A stretch of DNA of 25,706 bases from a virus: IMG/VR virus record IMGVR_UViG_3300042542_001416, positions 1 to 25,706 of that record; one strand, written 5' to 3'. The notes below the pieces were generated by a model that was not told the origin of the DNA, did no database searches, and saw only the letters and a program-made list of their open reading frames with translations. Positions 1-7,043 of the stretch are shown one piece after another. Each line of letters begins with the position of its first letter. The stretch's first letter is position 1. The position numbers were made by a program, and so were the translations under genes.

Positions 1-2
1 GA

Positions 3-176
3 GGCAGCCGGGCGCAGATCGATGCGGGTCAGTCCTCCGCTCTCGCAGCCGTCTCCACCACAGCAGCAGCGTGCGAGAACCCCGGCAACGAGCACCAGGC
101 CCCGCTTACTGGTCTCGTTGCCGGCGCGCGGCTGCGGCAGGCGAAGCAAATCATCGGGCAGAGGTCGCTTCTGTGA
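3..176 (+). CDS. C-terminal end of an unknown phage protein (5' partial)
   Basis: An open frame enters from the left edge and runs 57 codons to a TGA at 174-176. Its stop overlaps the GTG start of the next gene in a GTGA arrangement, the same junction used throughout this gene cluster, which is the main reason to believe it. Third codon positions are rich in G and C, as expected for coding DNA here. The visible peptide is alanine-rich and ends in a basic stretch (around RLRQAKQIIGQRSLL). No domain is recognisable and the function is unknown. The other two forward frames over this stretch are also open, so the assignment is moderate. Confidence 0.5.
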   Translation, partial: GSRAQIDAGQSSALAAVSTTAAACENPGNEHQAPLTGLVAGARLRQAKQIIGQRSLL

Positions 177-1417
177 CGCTGAACCGCTGCATTCAGGGGG
201 ATTGTAGGGACGTGATGCGCCAACTGATCGCCGACGGTGTGCGAGTGCAGACCATCGTCACCAGTCCTCCGTACTGGAACCTCCGGGACTACGGTGTCGC
301 CGGCCAGATCGGCATGGAACGGACGCTGCAGGAGTTCGTCGCGACGATGGTCGACGTGTTCGATCTGGCGCGCGAGCTGCTGGCTGATGACGGCACGCTC
401 TGGCTGAATCTTGGCGATAGCTATGCGGCGAACAGGGGGTATCAAGTCCCATCAACGCTGATGAATGGCGATGCCACAAATCAAGCACAAGCCGGTTCCG
501 GGCGAGGAATGAAGGCCAGTGATATTGGGCTGAAGCCGAAAGACCTCTGCGGCGTGCCGTGGCGCGTTGCATTTGCCCTGCAAGATTCCGGCTGGTATCT
601 CCGTCAGGACATCATCTGGGCGAAGCCGAACCCCATGCCCGAGTCGGTGCGCGATCGCTGCACCAAGGCGCATGAGTACCTGTTTCTGCTGACCAAGAGC
701 CCGAAGTATTACTTCGACCAGGAGGCGATTCTTGAGCCGTGCAGTCCCGGCACGCATGCTCGGTTGTCGCAGGACGTGCAGAACCAGATCGGCAGCGAGC
801 GCGCCAACGGCGGCGCCAAGACGAACGGGAACATGAAGGCTGTGGCCAGAAAGCCCGGCAACGTGAATCCCCCGAAGGGGCAGCTTGCCTACGAAGCCGG
901 CGACGATAGACACCGCACCAAGGCTGGACTTCTCGCTTACGCCGAGAAGCAGAGGCTTCCGGCAGGATGGGCGACAGGAACCGAGCGGCGTGAGCATCGC
1001 AACCTCAGAGGAAATTACACCGAGGAACGCAAGGTGTATCCCGGTACCGGTGTTGGATTTGGGCGCGGTACCGATGCAGAACAGCGAGGTCGCGGCCGGG
1101 TGAAGAACAACGAGAGTTTCGATGCTGCGATGGCGATCATGCCGACCAAGCGCAATCGTCGCAGCGTCTGGACGATCCCCACGCAAAGCTACAGCGAGGC
1201 GCATTTCGCCACCTTCCCCGAAGCGCTGGTCGAGCCGTGCATCCTTGCCGGATCCCGCCCCGGCGACATCGTTTTCGATCCATTCATGGGCTCGGGCACC
1301 GTTGCCCAGGTAGCGCAGCGTCTTGGCCGCAAGTGGCTTGGAAGCGAACTGAACCCTGAGTACATCGAACTGCAGGGCGATCGAACGCGCCAGGCCGGAC
1401 TGGAGTTTGCAGCGTGA
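173..1417 (+). CDS. Phage DNA methyltransferase (N4-cytosine/N6-adenine, beta-type motif order)
   Basis: This 414-residue protein is an S-adenosylmethionine-dependent DNA methyltransferase of the N6/N4 family (Pfam PF01555). The catalytic motif IV, TSPPYW, is at residues 30-35, and the AdoMet-binding motif I, FDPFMGSGT, is at 368-376 near the C terminus, which is the beta-class order. SPPY is more typical of N4-cytosine enzymes than DPPY, but the base cannot be fixed from sequence. Between the motifs lies a long G/R/K-rich stretch (about residues 190-325) that probably holds the target-recognition region. The GTG at 173 was chosen because GAGG at 161-164 is well spaced and the start overlaps the upstream stop. 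There is no nearby restriction enzyme gene, so it is probably an orphan methylase protecting phage DNA or tuning regulation. Confidence 0.9.
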   Translation: MTLNRCIQGDCRDVMRQLIADGVRVQTIVTSPPYWNLRDYGVAGQIGMERTLQEFVATMVDVFDLARELLADDGTLWLNLGDSYAANRGYQVPSTLMNGDATNQAQAGSGRGMKASDIGLKPKDLCGVPWRVAFALQDSGWYLRQDIIWAKPNPMPESVRDRCTKAHEYLFLLTKSPKYYFDQEAILEPCSPGTHARLSQDVQNQIGSERANGGAKTNGNMKAVARKPGNVNPPKGQLAYEAGDDRHRTKAGLLAYAEKQRLPAGWATGTERREHRNLRGNYTEERKVYPGTGVGFGRGTDAEQRGRGRVKNNESFDAAMAIMPTKRNRRSVWTIPTQSYSEAHFATFPEALVEPCILAGSRPGDIVFDPFMGSGTVAQVAQRLGRKWLGSELNPEYIELQGDRTRQAGLEFAA

Positions 1418-2580
1418 ATCAACAATTACCAGATCCGCTTGTTCCGGCCGAGGTCGATTTGACCGACTTCCCATTTATGCCGCTGGACGTTCGCCGGCTG
1501 CGTGACAGCGATCTTGCCTCACTCGAATCACCGGAGGCATGCTGGGCGGCCGTTCTGCTTTGGGCGGCGTCGTGGCATCAGGTTCCGGCGGCAAGCCTTC
1601 CCGACGACGACCGCGTGCTGTCGCAGCTGGCCGGCTTCGGTCGTGTCGTAAAGGAATGGATGCGTGTTCGCGAGGGTGCGCTACGCGGATTCGTGAAGTG
1701 CTCTGACGGCAGGCTTTACCATCCCGTCGTGGTGGAGAAGGCCGTCGAGGCATGGAACGGCAAGCTGCGGCTGCGCTGGAAGCGCGATTGCGAGCGAATC
1801 AAGAAGTACCACCAGCGCCACAAGACAGATGCGACCTATCCACTGTTTGAAGAATGGAAGGCCTATCGGGCTGAAACAGGGTCTGAGCAATGGCCCGTAG
1901 TCCCGCAAATGTCCCAAGGGACATTAAGCGATAGTCCCAAGGGACAACAGGCGGAAGTCCCAAGGGACAGCGGCACCATGTCCCCGCCATGTCCCCCCCA
2001 AAACCCCGTAGACAGTAGACAGGGGATAGTGGACAGGGGACAGGGGACAGGGGATAGGGGACAGGGAGAAGTAAACCCTAAACCCAAAAAGACGACGTCG
2101 ACGACGGGCACACCCAACTCCGATCAGCCGCCGAATTCGTCGTCGTCGTCGAAATCGGCTGAAGCCGGGCAAAGCCAAAGGCCTCTGTCCCGGGCGGTCT
2201 TCGAATGGGAAAAGGCAAGGGGCAAGGTCGCCAAGACCTTCATCGGGAAAAGCGATCAGGTTGCGGCATGGATGGCAGCAGGTCTCACCGAGCTCAGGCT
2301 ACGCGAAGCCTACGATCTCGCCGTCGCCCAACGCATCGCAGACAGCGACCCGACCCCGATCAATCCCAAGTTCCTCGACGTGTTTGTGGCCAAGGTGCTG
2401 AACCCGAAAGAGGCGGGAAGCGCGGTCAAGGTCAAGGCCTGGCACGAGACGGCAAGCGGCATCGAAGCGAAGGGCAAGGAGCTTGGAATCGACCCACCAA
2501 GCCCGCGTACCGGTGGCTTTCCGGCCTTCAAGGCGAGGGTATTCGAAGCCGCCGGCATGACGACGGAGACTGTCGAATAA
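1414..2580 (+). CDS. DUF1376 replication-type protein (lambda O-like position)
   Basis: This protein has 388 residues from a GTG start that overlaps the methylase stop (GTGA). Residues about 15-115 match the DUF1376 pattern: FPFMPLDV, then LLWAASWHQVPAASLPDDD, then RGFVKCSDGRLYHPVV. DUF1376 proteins commonly occupy the replication-initiator position in phages and prophages. A low-complexity linker follows (about residues 165-250, rich in P, Q, G, D, S and T) and is encoded by repetitive DNA. The C-terminal part (about 255-388) has a helical region with a INPKFLDVFVAKVL-like motif. The two-domain layout with a repetitive middle recalls lambda O, where the origin lies inside the gene. Initiator function is inferred from the family and position; the DUF1376 call is firm. 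Confidence 0.8.
   Translation: MNQQLPDPLVPAEVDLTDFPFMPLDVRRLRDSDLASLESPEACWAAVLLWAASWHQVPAASLPDDDRVLSQLAGFGRVVKEWMRVREGALRGFVKCSDGRLYHPVVVEKAVEAWNGKLRLRWKRDCERIKKYHQRHKTDATYPLFEEWKAYRAETGSEQWPVVPQMSQGTLSDSPKGQQAEVPRDSGTMSPPCPPQNPVDSRQGIVDRGQGTGDRGQGEVNPKPKKTTSTTGTPNSDQPPNSSSSSKSAEAGQSQRPLSRAVFEWEKARGKVAKTFIGKSDQVAAWMAAGLTELRLREAYDLAVAQRIADSDPTPINPKFLDVFVAKVLNPKEAGSAVKVKAWHETASGIEAKGKELGIDPPSPRTGGFPAFKARVFEAAGMTTETVE
1910..1969 (+). repeat. Three 13-bp iteron-like repeats with 23-bp period inside the replication gene
   Basis: The 13-mer GTCCCAAGGGACA occurs exactly three times, starting at 1911, 1934 and 1957, so the period is exactly 23 bp. Each unit contains a perfect inverted repeat (GTCCC, AA, GGGAC). 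Because 23 is not a multiple of 3, the three copies are read in three different frames and encode different peptides (SQGT, SPKGQ, VPRDS). What repeats is therefore the DNA, not the protein. Extra half-sites (GTCCC) flank the cluster at about 1900 and 1980-1996. Such repeats inside an initiator-type gene resemble origin iterons. Confidence 0.75.
2009..2069 (+). repeat. Purine-rich 7-bp tandem repeat (ACAGGGG-type)
   Basis: A run of GACAGGGGA/ATAGGGG units with a basic 7-bp period fills this stretch. The + strand is almost entirely purine apart from the recurring C and T. It lies 40 bp after the 13-bp repeats, shares the GGGACA half-site with them, and encodes the low-complexity peptide around DRGQGTGDRGQG. 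It is followed by an A-rich stretch (2068-2092). It could be part of an origin, or simply a slippage-prone linker. Confidence 0.65.
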
Positions 2581-2604
2581 TGGACAACCAAAGCCAAATA
2601 GCCC

Positions 2605-2808
2605 ATGGCACAGCGCTCGATCGAGGAACACCTGACGGATTTTCTGTTGCTGCAGCGGGATCCACGGCTGAAGGATTACCGCCGGCGATGCCTGGAGCAC
2701 TGGCGCGAGCACTACGGCCCGGCTACCGTGGCGAAGGTCGAGGCGGTGGCTCGGGAGCGCTGGAAGGTCAAGAGCGGTATGCCGAAGCGCACCGCGTCCG
2801 AATCGTGA
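2605..2808 (+). CDS. Small DUF7696-like phage protein
   Basis: This is a 67-residue, strongly helical and charged protein with the pattern of the small DUF7696-type proteins often found beside phage replication genes: IEEHL near the start, then LKDYRRRCLEHWREHYG, then VAKVEAVARERW. Its function is unknown. It begins 24 bp after the replication-type gene without an obvious Shine-Dalgarno sequence, and its stop overlaps the GTG of the RusA gene (GTGA), so the two are probably translated together. The family name is from memory of its pattern and should be checked by profile search. Confidence 0.7.
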   Translation: MAQRSIEEHLTDFLLLQRDPRLKDYRRRCLEHWREHYGPATVAKVEAVARERWKVKSGMPKRTASES

Positions 2809-3203
2809 TCATCGGAGAGCCGGCCAGCAAGGCGAACAGCCGGCAGATCGTGATCATTGCCGGTAGGCCGAAGGTGATCAAGTCCGAGAAGGCGAGGAAC
2901 TACGAGCGCGATGCCTTGCTGCAGATCCCGGCCGCGGCAAAGGTCATGTTCTCGGGTCCGCTGCGCGCCACCATCCGCATCTGGTACGCGACCGAGCGCC
3001 CCGACCTCGACGAGTCGGTGATTCTCGACGTGCTGCAGGCGAAGACGGAAGGCACCGGCAAGGACCGCAAGATCATTCGGCGCGGCGTGTATCTCAATGA
3101 CCGTCAGGTGCGCGAGAAACATGTGTTTCATGCGATCGACAGGATCCAGCCGCGCGCCGAGATCGAGATCGAGCGGATCATCGAGCAGGGGAGTTTGCTT
3201 TGA
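2805..3203 (+). CDS. rusA: RusA-family crossover junction endodeoxyribonuclease
   Basis: This 132-residue protein matches RusA, the phage Holliday-junction resolvase that acts as a dimer on branched DNA during recombination and before packaging. The N terminus has the GEPASKANSR pattern (RusA: GxPxxKxRxR). The acidic active-site region is RPDLDESVILDVL at residues 65-77 (D67, D69, D75), and a second conserved segment, VYLNDRQV, contains N98 and D99. The length is close to lambdoid RusA (about 120). Start GTG 2805 overlaps the preceding stop; an upstream in-frame ATG at 2205 would add about 200 out-of-context residues and is rejected. Confidence 0.9.
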   Translation: MIIGEPASKANSRQIVIIAGRPKVIKSEKARNYERDALLQIPAAAKVMFSGPLRATIRIWYATERPDLDESVILDVLQAKTEGTGKDRKIIRRGVYLNDRQVREKHVFHAIDRIQPRAEIEIERIIEQGSLL

Positions 3204-3445
3204 GCTCCTTCGGATGTGGTGTTGTGAAACGCAAGTCGAAGATGCGCGACAGCGTGCTGCTGCGCGCGCGCTCGGTAGGCATCGCGGGCGACGTCGAGTC
3301 GATGCAGCTGGCTCTGGCGGCAATGGTTGGAGGATTCGATAAAGCGATGGAGACCTTGCCCGAGGGAAGCCAGGCACGCGGGATTGTTGAATCCGCGTTC
3401 GGGAAAAGTGCCGTTGTGGCGCGCGCGATTCTGGAGGCCGTATGA
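3200..3445 (+). CDS. Small orphan phage protein, 81 aa
   Basis: This ORF has 81 codons. The likely start is TTG 3200, which overlaps the RusA stop in a TTGA junction and is preceded by a GGGGA box at 3188-3192. The N terminus is basic (VKRKSKMRDS) and the rest is alanine-rich and helical (MQLALAAMVGGFDKAMETL). Its stop overlaps the next ATG (ATGA). I do not recognise a family. Placement between RusA and other nin-type genes suggests a minor role in the middle phase of infection. A downstream GTG at about 3224 is an alternative start. Confidence 0.6.
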   Translation: MSSFGCGVVKRKSKMRDSVLLRARSVGIAGDVESMQLALAAMVGGFDKAMETLPEGSQARGIVESAFGKSAVVARAILEAV

Positions 3446-3657
3446 CGACATCAACAGCGGCGCTTTATCGCGGCGAAATCGGAATCTACCGCGGCGTCGA
3501 GATTAAGCGCTCGGTGACGAGGCCCGGCGTCATGAAGATGATCGACTCGGCGCGGTGGATATACCGGAACCCGCGGTTTGTGGAGGGCTTGATCGACAAG
3601 GCGGAAGTGGAGCCGTGGATTGCGCTGGGGCGGTTCGTTGAGACGGGAGTTGTGTGA
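3442..3657 (+). CDS. Small orphan phage protein, 71 aa
   Basis: This 71-residue protein starts at an ATG that overlaps the previous stop (ATGA). The sequence is mixed alpha/beta with a basic, aromatic middle (RSVTRPGVMKMIDSARWIYR) and a tryptophan near the C terminus. No domain is recognisable. The gene is kept because it sits without gaps in a chain of overlapping genes and its codon use matches its neighbours. Confidence 0.6.
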   Translation: MTTSTAALYRGEIGIYRGVEIKRSVTRPGVMKMIDSARWIYRNPRFVEGLIDKAEVEPWIALGRFVETGVV

Positions 3658-3995
3658 TGGGTGAACACGGAACGTGCGTCGGTGATGTAATGCCGATCGA
3701 GGTCATGGCGCGACGCGAGCAATGGTCTGCAGGCGTGTCGCTGTACATGCGAAAGCGCATCGTTGGCGTGAGTGTGGCGTTCGCCGAGCCGATCGTGTTC
3801 AAGCCCGTGGCTGATGACCAGTCGGCCCCCTGTCCGGCCCTTCACTTGAGTATCCAGTCGGCGCAGCAGCTGATGGACGAGCTCTGGCAATGCGGACTGA
3901 GGCCAACCGAGGGCGCCGGAAGCGCTGGCGCGTTGGCGGCAACGCAGAAGCACCTGGACGACATGCGCAAGTTGGTATTCGAGACGCCGAAATGA
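3657..3995 (+). CDS. Conserved hypothetical phage protein, 112 aa
   Basis: The ATG at 3657 overlaps the previous stop by one base (TGATG) and follows a GGGAG box; a GTG at 3654 would add one residue. The first half looks beta-rich. The C-terminal half carries the motif LMDELWQCGLRPTEG (about residues 75-90) followed by GSAGALAATQKHLDDMR, which I recall as a recurrent ending in small phage hypothetical proteins. It contains no catalytic motif that I can name. The gene ends in an ATGA overlap with the next. Confidence 0.7.
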   Translation: MGEHGTCVGDVMPIEVMARREQWSAGVSLYMRKRIVGVSVAFAEPIVFKPVADDQSAPCPALHLSIQSAQQLMDELWQCGLRPTEGAGSAGALAATQKHLDDMRKLVFETPK

Positions 3996-4507
3996 GCGCC
4001 ATCAACATCATGCGGACCGACAAGGCGATGCCGGAGAACTTGGACGCGGCGAGTGAATTTCTGTTCAGCGTGTTCGATGGATTCAACCGGCAGGACCGGG
4101 CTGCATGGCGCCGATTCTGGAAGCGACTCAGGAACATGGAGCCGGGCGAAATGGCGCTGATCGAGGCGAAGTTGCCGCGGTCCGGTCCCTACCATCGTCG
4201 GCACATGAAGATCGAGCAGACCGTGTTCGATGCCCAGGAGAGGTTCCAGCACTTCCGCGCCTTCAGGGACTGGCTGAAGATTGGATCCGGGCATTGCGAG
4301 TGGGTACCTGGCCCCAAGGGCGCAATCATCCCGATACCGGACTCGACCAGCTACGCATCGATGGACGATGAGGCCTTCCGGGTCTTCCATGAAAACGCCG
4401 TCAAGTTCCTGCGCGGAGATCGCGCGGCGGACGTGCTGTGGCCTCACCTGAAGGGCGCGAGGGCGGCGGAAATGATGGATGCTGTGCTGGTGGAGTTCAA
4501 CGAGTGA
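3992..4507 (+). CDS. DUF1367-like phage protein
   Basis: This protein has 171 residues from ATG 3992 (ATGA overlap). The central part matches DUF1367, a family common in lambdoid and other phages: YHRRHMKIEQTVFDAQERF, then FRAFRDWLKIGSGHCEWVP, then PDSTSYASMDDEAF and a helical end. The function of the family is unknown. Its usual company is nin-region genes such as RusA and YbcO, as seen here. An upstream ATG at 3890 in the same frame would overlap the previous gene by about 100 bases and is rejected. Confidence 0.8.
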   Translation: MSAINIMRTDKAMPENLDAASEFLFSVFDGFNRQDRAAWRRFWKRLRNMEPGEMALIEAKLPRSGPYHRRHMKIEQTVFDAQERFQHFRAFRDWLKIGSGHCEWVPGPKGAIIPIPDSTSYASMDDEAFRVFHENAVKFLRGDRAADVLWPHLKGARAAEMMDAVLVEFNE

Positions 4508-4833
4508 CTATCCGCTCCCGCCAACTACTCGACCATGCGCGCGGGCAGCCCTGCCAGAACTGCGGCATCGAGGACGGGACAATCGTTGCAGCGCACGCCA
4601 ACAGGCAAAAGCTGGGAAAGGGCATGGGCACCAAGGCGCACGATCTTTTTCATGCCTGGCTGTGCCATCGATGCCATTCGTGGCTCGACCAAGGCGGAAC
4701 TGGCACCGATCCGACTGGCCGCTTTCAGCCAACGCGCGCCGACAAGTGGGAAATGTTCTGCGATGCCATGCACAAGACCTGGGCGCGACTGTGGGCGCTG
4801 GGCATCATCGGCCTGAAGGATGAGCGCAGATGA
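4504..4833 (+). CDS. YbcO-like HNH-fold nuclease (DUF1364)
   Basis: This 109-residue protein starts at GTG 4504, which overlaps the upstream stop (GTGA). Its pattern fits DUF1364/YbcO, a small DNA endonuclease of the HNH/beta-beta-alpha-metal type. The putative metal ligands are C17-x2-C20 and C54-x2-C57, with H58 directly after; H31 lies in the AAHAN segment that corresponds to the family's H-containing strand. The rest of the domain includes HDLFHAWLCHRCHSWLDQG (residues 46-64). Nuclease activity is inferred from the family. Its partners in the cluster (RusA, DUF1367) suggest recombination or DNA processing. It ends in an ATGA overlap. Confidence 0.82.
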   Translation: MTIRSRQLLDHARGQPCQNCGIEDGTIVAAHANRQKLGKGMGTKAHDLFHAWLCHRCHSWLDQGGTGTDPTGRFQPTRADKWEMFCDAMHKTWARLWALGIIGLKDERR

Positions 4834-5039
4834 CCGCACCGAAGCCACCGCGCTGCACCCTGGCCAGATTCATCCCCAACGAAATGGATGTGGAGGAAAT
4901 AAAGCATGACGGTTGGAATAATCACCGCATTCTCGTGGTCAGCGCCGACGATCCGCGCATTGGATGGATCGAGCGCCAGGTCATCGAGCAGATCGGAGAC
5001 AAACTCTACCGCAGCGACAGGAGGCCGTCGCGTGGCTGA
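4830..5039 (+). CDS. Small orphan phage protein, 69 aa
   Basis: This 69-residue protein starts with an ATGA overlap and an AAGGA box at about 4816-4820. It is acidic in the middle, with the segment VSADDPRIGWIERQVIEQIGD, and basic at the end. No family is recognised. Its 3' end overlaps the next gene by 8 bases and contains that gene's strong ribosome-binding site (5019-5024). Confidence 0.6.
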   Translation: MTAPKPPRCTLARFIPNEMDVEEIKHDGWNNHRILVVSADDPRIGWIERQVIEQIGDKLYRSDRRPSRG

Positions 5040-5421
5040 TGTCTTCGCCTCGGCCTGGGTTGAATTCGAACGGCTGCGAAAGTTGATCGCGGAACGCCCG
5101 GATTGGCACTTGCACAATTGGGGTGTGTGGCGCCGCGGCGAGCAATTGACCGATGGTTATGACTCGAAATCTGCCGGTCTCAGTTGTGGCGGGATCTCCG
5201 GCGTCGATGCCTTCGCGCATCTATGCGAGCCCGTTGATGAATGGGCCGCTCATGTCAGCGACGCGATCATTGACGAAATGCCCCAGCTATACCGGATGGC
5301 GATTTCGAATGTCTATGAGGCCAGCGTCTGGCAGTTCCGGAGCACGGCGATACTGGAGAAGGCGCTGGTTGATGGCGCGGCCGCGTTCTGGGTGGAGGCG
5401 CTGAAGCGGGATCTGACGTGA
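5032..5421 (+). CDS. Hypothetical protein, candidate Q-like late antiterminator
   Basis: This 129-residue protein starts at GTG 5032, just after a perfect AGGAGG at 5019-5024. The N-terminal part is tryptophan-rich (WHLHNWGVWRRGEQL). The C-terminal half has a helical layout VDEWAAHVSDAIIDEMP, then LYRMAISNVYEASVWQF, then LEKALVDGAAAFWVEALKR. This resembles the short antitermination proteins that end in a degenerate helix-turn-helix-like region. Position supports the idea: it is among the last middle genes, about 1.8 kb before a promoter-terminator region and the lysis genes. The match is weak, so the role is an inference. Confidence 0.55.
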   Translation: MADVFASAWVEFERLRKLIAERPDWHLHNWGVWRRGEQLTDGYDSKSAGLSCGGISGVDAFAHLCEPVDEWAAHVSDAIIDEMPQLYRMAISNVYEASVWQFRSTAILEKALVDGAAAFWVEALKRDLT

Positions 5422-5466
5422 AAGTCGGCGCTGGTGACACGGCGCTATAACAGGAGGAATAGAGAA

Positions 5467-6000
5467 ATGAACGCACCAAATGAAAAAATCAGATTCAAGT
5501 CGCTGGATGATGCGGTAAAGGCGGCGTGTGATGTCGAGCCAGTTGATACCGAAAAGGCAGCGGCTGTGCTGTCGGCCTATCTGGCGCAAGACGAAAGGCT
5601 TTACCGTGTGGCGCACGACTACCTGATTAACAGGGCCGTGCGGGCATTGGTCGGCGAGCAAATCGCCTCGTTTCGCAGCAGCTTGTTTGCAGTCAGGAAT
5701 TCAAGCGGCGCCGACCGTGGACGTGCGAGGTTGTCCGCTGTGGTTGATGAGCAGCAGAAGACACTGCTCGATTACGCACTCAAGAACTTCGGCAAGCGTC
5801 TGGCCGATGCAACGCTCGCCGACATCAACGAAACCGCGAAGATGCACCGGATCATGGCAGCGGGAAATCTCGCCAAAGCCAAGTGGTTCGACAGCATCGC
5901 CGAATGGATGAAGAAGAAAGGCGGCAGCACGGTTGGCGCTTGTCTTGATGATACCGATCTGCGCGGACTGGCGATGAAGGCCGGCGTGCGGGATATTTAA
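5467..6000 (+). CDS. Conserved hypothetical phage protein, 177 aa
   Basis: The start ATG 5467 has an AGGAGG at 5452-5457, nine bases upstream. An in-frame ATG at 5434 lacks such a site. The 177-residue protein is almost wholly helical and charged. A notable segment is DEQQKTLLDYALKNFGKRL, followed by INETAKMHRIMAAGNLAKAKW and a WMKKKGGS turn. I do not recognise its function. The strong ribosome-binding site and 45-bp gap separate it from the overlapping chain before it, so it may be expressed more strongly than its neighbours. Confidence 0.7.
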   Translation: MNAPNEKIRFKSLDDAVKAACDVEPVDTEKAAAVLSAYLAQDERLYRVAHDYLINRAVRALVGEQIASFRSSLFAVRNSSGADRGRARLSAVVDEQQKTLLDYALKNFGKRLADATLADINETAKMHRIMAAGNLAKAKWFDSIAEWMKKKGGSTVGACLDDTDLRGLAMKAGVRDI

Positions 6001-6027
6001 GTTTCACGATGGTCGGCCGCATACAGC

Positions 6028-6271
6028 GTGTTACCCATATGAGGCGTGCCGGCCATCACCCAATACCAGGAGGATTTATGAACCAAGTTTCGAGCGGAGG
6101 CCCCGATTGCCATGTTACCCAGCAGGCGCTTGCCGACGCTCACCTTTTCGGAAGTGGTGGTCATCATAGACGTGTTACCCAATCAGCCATTACCACTACT
6201 TCCGCCCCTTCATGCGCGGGAGGCCATCCATGTCGCGCCACCCAATCAACAATTGCCGCCCGCGCTACCCA
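6028..6271 (+). repeat. Dispersed in-frame TTACCCA-type repeats
   Basis: The core GTGTTACCCA or close variants occur at 6028-6037, 6112-6121, 6172-6181, 6235-6244 and 6262-6271. Spacings are 84, 60, 63 and 27 bp, all multiples of three, so each encodes a (R/H)(V/A)T(Q/H) tetrapeptide in the frame of the following protein. The first copy lies upstream of the ATG chosen for that protein, which leaves open a longer start at 6009. Confidence 0.6.
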
Positions 6272-7043
6272 AGTCGATGCCATCCGAGAGAACTACCACC
6301 AGTTCAAAGACCTTCAGCGCGCCGAGGTTCGGTTGACGCTGCAGATCAAGGCGCTGTGTCGCCGGGCTTGCGATGGTGACGCCAAGGCGGCCGATGCCGT
6401 CTATCGTGAAGTCGATGCGTTGTTTGACGATAACGGCGCCGGCATTGACAGTGCCGGACGTGAAGCGCAGATCGTGGCGCAGGTAGCCCTTCCGTTGATG
6501 ACGGCGCGCGCAGGAGTGCATCGGGCAAGCCTGACCCCGAAGAAGGCGGCCGAGAAGCTGGCGAAGCGATTGGATCACTGCAAAGAGTTTCTGGAATCAA
6601 CCATGGGATTTGGCTATGGCGGCCTCGCAATGATCGTCGGCGAAGCCGGAGACCTCGGGAACTATGCAAACCCAGGGAAGCTCTGGAAGCGCATGGGCAT
6701 GGCGCCGGTCAATGGTCAGTGCTGCGCGACGTGGCGCGCCAAAGGTGGTCTGTCGGCCACCGAGTGGGAAGCCGCCGGCTATTCGCCAAGACGAAGGTCT
6801 GTGATGTACCAGATCACCGACTCCATGCTGAAGAACAAGGCCTGTCCGTTCTATGCTGTGTATATCGACCGCAAGGCCTACCTTGCTGCCCGAGAAGAGG
6901 CGAACGGTAAGTTGATTCTTCCGGCGAAGAAGATCACGAAACAGAATTCCAATGTCGCGATCAGCCTCGGTCATATCGACAACATGGCTCGACACTACGC
7001 CGCGAAGCGTCTGCTGCGCGAACTGTGGAAGTGCTGGCGGTGA
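6078..7043 (+). CDS. Phage protein with IS110-type Transposase_20-like domain and N-terminal VTQ repeats
   Basis: This protein has 321 residues from ATG 6078, which follows AGGAGG at 6068-6073. Residues 1-65 are a disordered-looking S/T/H/Q-rich region with repeated VTQ/ATQ tetrapeptides. A helical stretch follows (about 75-165). The C-terminal part resembles the helix-hairpin-helix region of IS110/IS116/IS902 transposases: GFGYGGLAMIVGEAGDLGNY, then LWKRMGMAPV, then YSPRRRSVMYQITDSMLK, then HYAAKRLLRELWK. The N-terminal RuvC-like DEDD catalytic domain of true IS110 transposases is missing, and there are no visible element ends, so this is not an insertion sequence. Similar proteins occur in phages at this position; the function is unknown. 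DNA or RNA binding is a reasonable guess. Confidence 0.75.
   Translation: MNQVSSGGPDCHVTQQALADAHLFGSGGHHRRVTQSAITTTSAPSCAGGHPCRATQSTIAARATQVDAIRENYHQFKDLQRAEVRLTLQIKALCRRACDGDAKAADAVYREVDALFDDNGAGIDSAGREAQIVAQVALPLMTARAGVHRASLTPKKAAEKLAKRLDHCKEFLESTMGFGYGGLAMIVGEAGDLGNYANPGKLWKRMGMAPVNGQCCATWRAKGGLSATEWEAAGYSPRRRSVMYQITDSMLKNKACPFYAVYIDRKAYLAAREEANGKLILPAKKITKQNSNVAISLGHIDNMARHYAAKRLLRELWKCWR

Noticed and set aside
452-1474. A 340-codon antisense open frame opposite the methylase
   Set aside because: Shadow frame; the + strand has the clear methylase motifs.
1910-2069. Possible CRISPR array in the repetitive part of the replication-type gene
   Set aside because: The units are only 13 and 7 bp, the spacers are ten bases, and the region is inside a coding sequence with no cas genes nearby.
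2205-2804. An N-terminal extension of RusA starting at ATG 2205
   Set aside because: It would read 200 codons out of frame through the replication-type and DUF7696-like genes. RusA length and the GTGA junction support the start at 2805.
6078-7043. An IS110-family insertion sequence
   Set aside because: The catalytic N-terminal domain and element ends are missing, and the gene overlaps its neighbour in the normal phage manner, so it is a phage gene with a related domain.
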